Origin: Arenimonas sp. GDDSR-1 | GTDB lineage: Bacteria > Pseudomonadota > Gammaproteobacteria > Xanthomonadales > Xanthomonadaceae | Direction: 5' to 3' | Assembly (NCBI RefSeq): GCF_025980345.1 | Contig: NZ_JAPDUI010000006.1 | Coordinates: 1-45,929 of the forward strand | Length of the DNA stretch: 45,929 nt | In this document: positions 41,558-45,929 of the stretch, piece by piece | How the letters are laid out: each line of letters begins with the position of its first letter | How positions within the stretch are numbered: position 1 is the stretch's first letter | Program-made: the position numbers and the translations under genes | The notes under the pieces: generated by a model | Told to the model about the DNA's origin: nothing | Database searches by the model: none | Seen by the model: the letters and a program-made list of their open reading frames with translations, nothing else

Positions 41558-42247
41558 TCAGATGATGGTGCCGTGCAATTCCGCCACGCCCTGCAATTCG
41601 GCATGGAAACGGTCGCCATGGTTCAGCGCGGCCACGCCGGACGGCGTGCCCATGAAGATGAGGTCGCCGGGCTGCAGCAGGTAAAGTCCGGAAAGCGACA
41701 GCAGTATGTCGGTGACCGAAAAGATCATCTCTCCCAGATGGGCTTTCTGCCGCAGCGTGCCGTTGACGTGCAGGCTCAGCGCCGTATCCGCATCGATGAC
41801 GGCCTGTGCCGCGGGAATGATGTCGCTGACCGGAGCCGAGGCGTCGAAGCCTTTGGACGTGTCCCAGGGCAGGCGTTTTTCCTTGGCGGCGGCCTGCAGA
41901 TCGCGGCGGGTCAGATCCAGCCCGACGGCATAGCCGTACACGGCCTGCATGGCATTTCCGGGGGTCCAGTGCTCGGGAACCGCGGGGCCGAGTGCTACGA
42001 CGAGTTCAACCTCATGATGCAGGTCATCGGTTGCGACGGGGTAGGGGATAAGCGGATTCTGAATGACGGCATCGGCCGGTTTCATGAAAAAAACGGGCTG
42101 GCCTTTCGGCGGCTCCGCGCCCATTTCCCGTGCGTGTTCGGCGAAGTTCCTGCCGACGCAGTAAATGCGGTGTACCGGAAAACGCTGCGTGCTGCCGGCG
42201 ATGCCGATGCTGGCCTGATCCGGGGGCGGGAATGAATAATCCGTCAT
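41558..42247 (-). CDS. Fumarylacetoacetate hydrolase (FAH) family protein
   Basis: A 229-residue soluble enzyme of the FAH fold. The active-site features are [19 protein letters not shown] near residue 25, the metal-binding [11 protein letters not shown] (ExE) near 77, and [14 protein letters not shown] with the third metal-binding Asp. [14 protein letters not shown] and [15 protein letters not shown] follow. Short FAH proteins of this size act as fumarylpyruvate hydrolases, acylpyruvases or oxaloacetate tautomerases; the sequence alone does not separate these. AGGA lies ahead of the ATG at 42247. It sits in a minus-strand series of small membrane protein, FAH, mscL and M28 peptidase. Confidence 0.92.
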   Translation of the reverse strand: MTDYSFPPPDQASIGIAGSTQRFPVHRIYCVGRNFAEHAREMGAEPPKGQPVFFMKPADAVIQNPLIPYPVATDDLHHEVELVVALGPAVPEHWTPGNAMQAVYGYAVGLDLTRRDLQAAAKEKRLPWDTSKGFDASAPVSDIIPAAQAVIDADTALSLHVNGTLRQKAHLGEMIFSVTDILLSLSGLYLLQPGDLIFMGTPSGVAALNHGDRFHAELQGVAELHGTII

Positions 42248-42298
42248 GAGGGCGTCCTGAAAAGCCCAGTTTAACGGGATTGGCGGATTATTTACAGT

Positions 42299-42562
42299 TC
42301 AGCGCGACAGGCTGATCGGTGATTTTTCGACCACGGTGTATTCACCATCGAGGACATCGCCGCCCGATTGAGAGGCGGCGGCTTTCTTGCCCAGGCGCTT
42401 GAGCAGGAAGCTGGCGATCAGCATGAATACGCCGACGAAGATCGCGAACACGCAGACGCCGAAAAGGAAGAACAGGCCGAGGACCGAGAATACGGCCTTC
42501 AACACCGGATTACGGGGTTTGTTGGGGCGGACCAGCAGAAGGCGGTGGAAAATATTGCGCAT
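42299..42562 (-). CDS. Small membrane protein of unknown function
   Basis: An 87-residue protein I do not recognise as a named family. A basic N-terminal segment (MRNIFHRLLLVRPNKPRNPVLK) precedes a long hydrophobic stretch (about residues 25-54), either one long helix or two short ones in a hairpin. A basic turn (LKRLGKK) and a polar C-terminal tail with DGEYTVVEKSP follow. The positive residues on both sides leave the topology open. It lies 51 bases upstream of the FAH-family gene on the same strand. It diverges from the Rieske gene with only 32 bases between the starts, so promoters must overlap the coding sequences. Confidence 0.75.
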   Translation of the reverse strand: MRNIFHRLLLVRPNKPRNPVLKAVFSVLGLFFLFGVCVFAIFVGVFMLIASFLLKRLGKKAAASQSGGDVLDGEYTVVEKSPISLSR

Positions 42563-42594
42563 GGATGTGCTATAAAACCCGAGGAATCGACAGT

Positions 42595-42963
42595 ATGCCG
42601 AGGCAGGGATTGGAAAGTGTAAATTGTTCGTTAATAGCGGTGCCGGTGCTTGAAAATGAGACGCCGGTCACAATCAACCCGTTGATCCACGGGGAAACAA
42701 CACCGCTGATCGTCATCCGTACCGGCGATACCGTCCAGGTTTTCGGGAACTGTTGTCCGCATCAGGGACGCCGTCTGGATTACGCCCCGGACCGATTCCT
42801 GACCAAGGCGACGACTCTGGTCTGCGCGGCGCACGGCGCGGTTTTTTCCATGACCGATGGCCTGTGTCTGCAGGGGCCCTGCCGGGGAGAATCGCTGCGG
42901 TCCTATCAGTGCGCCTGGCAGGACGGCATCCTGCGGGTGGAATGGCCCGAAGCGGCGCGCTAG
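42595..42963 (+). CDS. Small Rieske [2Fe-2S] protein
   Basis: A 122-residue single-domain Rieske protein. The cluster ligands are clear: CCPHQG supplies Cys and His, and CAAHGAVFS supplies the second pair, with about 20 residues between. The second loop ends with GLCLQGPCRGESLRSY, the usual post-cluster Pro/Cys segment. Such stand-alone proteins resemble dioxygenase ferredoxins and the NirD small subunit, but no oxygenase or reductase partner is nearby, so its redox partner is unknown. The start at 42595 is preferred (GAGGA at 42581-42585). An ATG at 42565 is in frame but would lie three bases from the divergent start. The stop overlaps the opposing SLC13 gene's stop in a shared CTAG. Confidence 0.88.
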   Translation: MPRQGLESVNCSLIAVPVLENETPVTINPLIHGETTPLIVIRTGDTVQVFGNCCPHQGRRLDYAPDRFLTKATTLVCAAHGAVFSMTDGLCLQGPCRGESLRSYQCAWQDGILRVEWPEAAR

Positions 42964-44798
42964 AACAGGATGTTGACGCCGATCACCGAAACCGCCAGAA
43001 ACAGCAGCGTAATCGGCAATCCATTGCGCCACAGGTCGCGCGTCGTGTAGCCGGCCGGGCCGGCGATCATCGAAACCACCGGATTGGAATGGCTGATGAA
43101 ATTATTGGAAGCGCACAGCGCGGCCAGGAAGGCGTAGGCCATCGGGTTGCCATCGGCCGCCAGTGCGATGTTGATGGCCATCGGGACCATGACCACGGTG
43201 GCGCCGACGTTGCCGATGACCAATGCCAGACAGGTGGTGAACACCGCCAGTGCCGTCTGGAACAGCCAGTCGGGCACACCGGATCCCAGGCGTTCGATGG
43301 TGTGCTGGGCCAGCCAGTTGGCGGCGCCGGTGGAGTCCATGGCGATACCGAGCGGTATCAGGCAGGCCATGGTGAACACGGTTTTCCAACTGATCGAAGC
43401 GTAGGCTTCCTCCATGTCGAGCACGCCGGTGACCACCATGAGTATCGCGCCCGCCATCAGTGCGATCGGCAGCGGCACCAGCGTGCTCAATGCCAGCAGC
43501 ATGCTGCCGGCGAAGATGCCGAGCGCCACACGGAGTTTGTGCGGCCGCTGTTCCTGTTTCGGGTAATCGGTGATGACCACGAATTCCTTATTGGCGTTGC
43601 CCTGGGCCAGGTCATTCCAATTCGAATGGAACACCAGGATGTCGCCGGCACGGATCGGCAGGTTGCGGATGTTCCGGCGCAGGATCTTCTTGTCCCGGTT
43701 GATGGCCAGCAGACTGATGCCATAGCGTTTGCGCAGACGGAGTTCGGCCTGGGCCTTGCCGATGAACGGTGAATTGCTGGGAATCACCGCTTCGGAAATC
43801 CCGGAATGCGCGGGATTGAATAGATCGCCGAGCACGCGCAGGCGTTGCGAGAACTTCAGGCGCTTGTTGGAGGCGTAGGCACTGACCATCTCCGGCGTGC
43901 CCATCACGCCGAGGACGCTGCCGGCGGCCAAGCGCTCATCAGCCGGTGGCGCCATGCGCGATTCGGTGCCGCTGTGCAGTGCGAGGTAGAGCGGTGCGCC
44001 GATTTCAGCCTCGGCATCCCCGATGGTCATGCCGGCCAGCGGACTGTCCGGGGTCACTACCAGTTCATGCACATCACCCTCGATGCCGTAGGCCTTGGCG
44101 AAGTAATGCTCCGGAGTGTTGGGATTGACGTTGCTGCCGGTTTCCGGGAGAAACCCGAGATGCTTGCGGAAGCGGAAGTACAGCAGACCGAGGCCGAGCA
44201 GCACGGCGCCGATCGGCAGCGGCCGGAACATCGGAAGATCCTCCAGCATGGCCACCCCTGAGGGCAGATTCTGGTTCGCCGAACGCAGCAGGTCGTTCAA
44301 CAGCATCAACGGCGAGTTGCCGATCATGGTCAGCTGCGCGCCGAGGATGATGCACGCGGCGATGGGCAGCAGCAATTGACCCAGACCCAGGCCGGTTCGG
44401 CTGGAAAGGCGCGCGGCAACCGGAAGAAACAGCGACGTGACGGCGGGATTCTGCATGAACCCGGACATGCCGCCGGCCGCCGCCGAGGTAATCAATACCA
44501 GCCGCTGCTCCTGGCCATTGGCGCGGCGAAGCAGCCAGCCGGCCAGCCGGTTGAGCGCGCCGGTGCGGTCGAGCGCGGCGCTGAGAATCATCGAGGCCAT
44601 CACGCTGATTACCGCGTTACCGGCGAAGCCCTTGAACAGCTCGGTTTCGGAGACGATGCCGGTGAAGCCGAGGATGACCAATGCCAGCAGGGAAGCGGCA
44701 TCGGCCCGGATGCGCTCGAACATCAGCATGGCGATGATGAAGCCGGTCAGACCCAGTACGATCAGCATGTCTTGTGTCAGGACCAGACCGCTATGCAT
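42960..44798 (-). CDS. SLC13-family anion permease with RCK_C domains
   Basis: A 612-residue inner-membrane transporter of the DASS/SLC13 (ArsB/NhaD superfamily) type. An N-terminal set of hydrophobic helices (about 1-190) includes GGMSGFMQNPAVTSLFLPVA and GAQLTMIGNSPLMLLND, the paired SNT-like motifs. A cytoplasmic insert of about 200 residues with two TrkA-C/RCK_C-like modules (VHELVVTPDSPLAGMTIGD and ISEAVIPSNSPFIGKAQAE) follows. The second helix set (about 410-612) includes VIGNVGATVVMVPMAINIA. The N-terminal MHSGLVLTQD start at 44798 is 14 bases after trmB, with AGGAG inside the end of trmB. The substrate may be sulfate, a dicarboxylate or another anion; the motifs do not decide. Confidence 0.9.
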   Translation of the reverse strand: MHSGLVLTQDMLIVLGLTGFIIAMLMFERIRADAASLLALVILGFTGIVSETELFKGFAGNAVISVMASMILSAALDRTGALNRLAGWLLRRANGQEQRLVLITSAAAGGMSGFMQNPAVTSLFLPVAARLSSRTGLGLGQLLLPIAACIILGAQLTMIGNSPLMLLNDLLRSANQNLPSGVAMLEDLPMFRPLPIGAVLLGLGLLYFRFRKHLGFLPETGSNVNPNTPEHYFAKAYGIEGDVHELVVTPDSPLAGMTIGDAEAEIGAPLYLALHSGTESRMAPPADERLAAGSVLGVMGTPEMVSAYASNKRLKFSQRLRVLGDLFNPAHSGISEAVIPSNSPFIGKAQAELRLRKRYGISLLAINRDKKILRRNIRNLPIRAGDILVFHSNWNDLAQGNANKEFVVITDYPKQEQRPHKLRVALGIFAGSMLLALSTLVPLPIALMAGAILMVVTGVLDMEEAYASISWKTVFTMACLIPLGIAMDSTGAANWLAQHTIERLGSGVPDWLFQTALAVFTTCLALVIGNVGATVVMVPMAINIALAADGNPMAYAFLAALCASNNFISHSNPVVSMIAGPAGYTTRDLWRNGLPITLLFLAVSVIGVNILF

Positions 44799-44812
44799 GC
44801 GTGATTCGACTC

Positions 44813-45517
44813 CTATCGACGGGTGTACAGCAGATCCCAGACGCCATGGCCAAGTTTTAGGCCGCGGCTCTCGAAATGCGTCTGCCGGCGCCAGTCCGGA
44901 CGTTCGACGCAATGGCGCGGTCCGTCCTTTGCCAGCAGCTCGGGTTCATTGTCACAGACTTCCCACATGTGCTCAACATATTCCTGCCAGTCGCTGGCCA
45001 GATGCAGACGCCCGCCGCGCTTGAGTTTGCGGCACAGCAGGGCAACGAAATCCGGCTGGATCAGACGGCGTTTATGGTGGCGTTTCTTGTGCCAGGGGTC
45101 GGGAAAGTAAATGCGCACTTCCGACAGGGATCCGTCCGCAATGCTGTCGCGCAGTACTTCCACGGCGTCGTGACGGTAGATGCGGACATTGCCCAAGCCG
45201 GCGACGGCCAGGGCGTTGAGTGCGCGACCCACACCGGGAGAATGCACTTCGATCCCGATGAAGTTGCGCTCCGGTTCATGGGTCGCCCCGTACAGCAGCT
45301 GCTCGCCGTTGCCGAATCCGATTTCGACGACCAGATCTGCCGGTCTGCCGAAGACCGTCCCGAAATCCACGGGTCTTCCGGTGTAATCCAAACCAAGCGA
45401 TGGCCAATGCACGTCAAAGGCGCGTTTCTGCGATTCCGTGGCCCGGCCTTGGCGTAGCACGAAGCTGCGGATGCTGCGGACGGATTTTTCCGGGGAGTGG
45501 GATTCGTTATCCGCCAT
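44813..45517 (-). CDS. trmB: tRNA (guanine-N7-)-methyltransferase
   Basis: TrmB makes m7G at position 46 of the tRNA variable loop. The 234-residue Rossmann-fold protein has the SAM-binding [13 protein letters not shown] at about residue 62-74, [13 protein letters not shown], and the family's signature [22 protein letters not shown] with catalytic Asp and basic tRNA contacts. The C-terminus has TxFExRGxxLGH ([17 protein letters not shown]). Its start overlaps the thiG stop by one base (TGATG), so the two are cotranscribed. The thiG–trmB pairing is common in gammaproteobacteria of this group. Confidence 0.96.
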   Translation of the reverse strand: MADNESHSPEKSVRSIRSFVLRQGRATESQKRAFDVHWPSLGLDYTGRPVDFGTVFGRPADLVVEIGFGNGEQLLYGATHEPERNFIGIEVHSPGVGRALNALAVAGLGNVRIYRHDAVEVLRDSIADGSLSEVRIYFPDPWHKKRHHKRRLIQPDFVALLCRKLKRGGRLHLASDWQEYVEHMWEVCDNEPELLAKDGPRHCVERPDWRRQTHFESRGLKLGHGVWDLLYTRR

Positions 45518-45929
45518 CAGAAGAACAGGCCATCCAGCGGGGATGAGGCGTTGGCATAACGCCGTTTTGGCATGCGACCGGCCAGAAAGGCCTCACGGCC
45601 GGCCTGCACGGCTTTGCACATCGCCGAAGCCATAAGAATCGGATCCTTCGCGGCGGCGATGGCGGTATTCATCAGCACGCCGTCACAACCGAGCTCCATG
45701 GCGATGGCTGCATCCGATGCGGTGCCGACACCGGCATCGACCAGAACCGGAACCGTGGCGTTTTCGATGATTTCGAGCAGGCTCCATTTGTTCTGGATGC
45801 CAAGCCCCGATCCGATCGGGGCCGCCAGCGGCATGATCGCCACGCAGCCGATCTGTTCGAGTTGTTTGGCGATGATCGGATCGTCCGAGGTGTACACCAT
45901 CACATCGAAGCCGTCGGCCACCAGTTTTT
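45517..45929 (-). CDS. thiG: Thiazole synthase, C-terminal half (gene continues past the window)
   Basis: ThiG forms the thiazole phosphate ring of thiamine from deoxyxylulose phosphate, dehydroglycine and the ThiS thiocarboxylate. About 137 residues of an expected ~260 are visible, and the frame is open at the right edge. The GTG at 45921 is internal, not a start. Conserved TIM-barrel segments are [51 protein letters not shown] (phosphate and substrate loop) and [13 protein letters not shown], followed by the usual C-terminal [10 protein letters not shown]. It is upstream of trmB and overlaps it by one base. thiS would be expected just outside the window. Confidence 0.95.
   Translation of the reverse strand, partial: KLVADGFDVMVYTSDDPIIAKQLEQIGCVAIMPLAAPIGSGLGIQNKWSLLEIIENATVPVLVDAGVGTASDAAIAMELGCDGVLMNTAIAAAKDPILMASAMCKAVQAGREAFLAGRMPKRRYANASSPLDGLFF

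Noticed and set aside
1-45929. CRISPR arrays, tRNA/rRNA genes, insertion sequences, prophage or toxin–antitoxin pairs
   Set aside because: No spaced repeat arrays, transposase or integrase motifs, or cloverleaf sequences were seen on reading; nearly all of the window is occupied by recognisable genes.

Overview
The window looks like chromosomal backbone DNA of a GC-rich gammaproteobacterium. It is most probably a member or close relative of the Xanthomonadaceae/Lysobacteraceae. The evidence is the high GC content, the gene orders rph–(VOC)–rdgB–hemW / yicC–gmk–rpoZ–spoT–ridA–recG, mrcA divergent from pilMNOPQ, a dispersed tkt–gap–pgk–pyk–fba central-carbon cluster with a class I aldolase, and trmB next to thiG. 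The lineage is inferred from gene content and has not been tested phylogenetically. I see no tRNA, rRNA, insertion sequence, prophage or CRISPR array.

Layout. (1) 1–470: an AT-richer remnant of a probable lipoprotein gene that enters from outside the window. (2) 470–3315, minus strand: rph, a VOC-fold gene, rdgB and hemW in a tight chain; the first three genes overlap by ATGA. (3) 3389–10983, plus strand: yicC (carrying a frameshift), gmk, rpoZ, spoT, ridA, recG and a nucleoside hydrolase, covering nucleotide and RNA metabolism, the stringent response and DNA repair. (4) 11002–12765: cysteine-free ribosomal protein bL31 and citrate synthase, each followed by a strong terminator. (5) 12787–20335: penicillin-binding protein 1A divergent from the type IV pilus assembly operon pilMNOPQ. 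(6) 20363–31410: transketolase, GAPDH, phosphoglycerate kinase, pyruvate kinase and class I aldolase on the plus strand. These are interrupted by minus-strand genes for a TSUP permease, a sulfotransferase, Sua5 and HemN. (7) 31445–39696: an RND efflux adaptor/pump pair, a SpoU-type RNA methyltransferase and a 1015-residue beta-propeller receptor diguanylate cyclase. (8) 39708–45929: mostly minus strand, with an M28 peptidase, MscL, an FAH-family hydrolase, a small membrane protein, an SLC13-type permease, TrmB and the 3' part of thiG, plus one plus-strand Rieske protein.

The genes mostly form known functional blocks. The (p)ppGpp enzyme SpoT sits with the RNA polymerase omega subunit and Gmk, which makes the GDP that feeds (p)ppGpp synthesis. 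PilM–Q form the alignment complex and outer-membrane pore of the type IV pilus. The carbon genes cover lower glycolysis and the non-oxidative pentose phosphate branch. A near-perfect FNR/Anr box lies between hemN and pgk and may tie anaerobic haem synthesis, and possibly glycolysis, to oxygen.

I did not find a clear novel multi-gene system. The points most worth a second look are the yicC frameshift, a two-helical-turn direct repeat upstream of pilM, the FNR box shared by hemN and pgk, a eukaryote-like sulfotransferase coupled to sua5, and a propeller diguanylate cyclase without the usual product-inhibition site.
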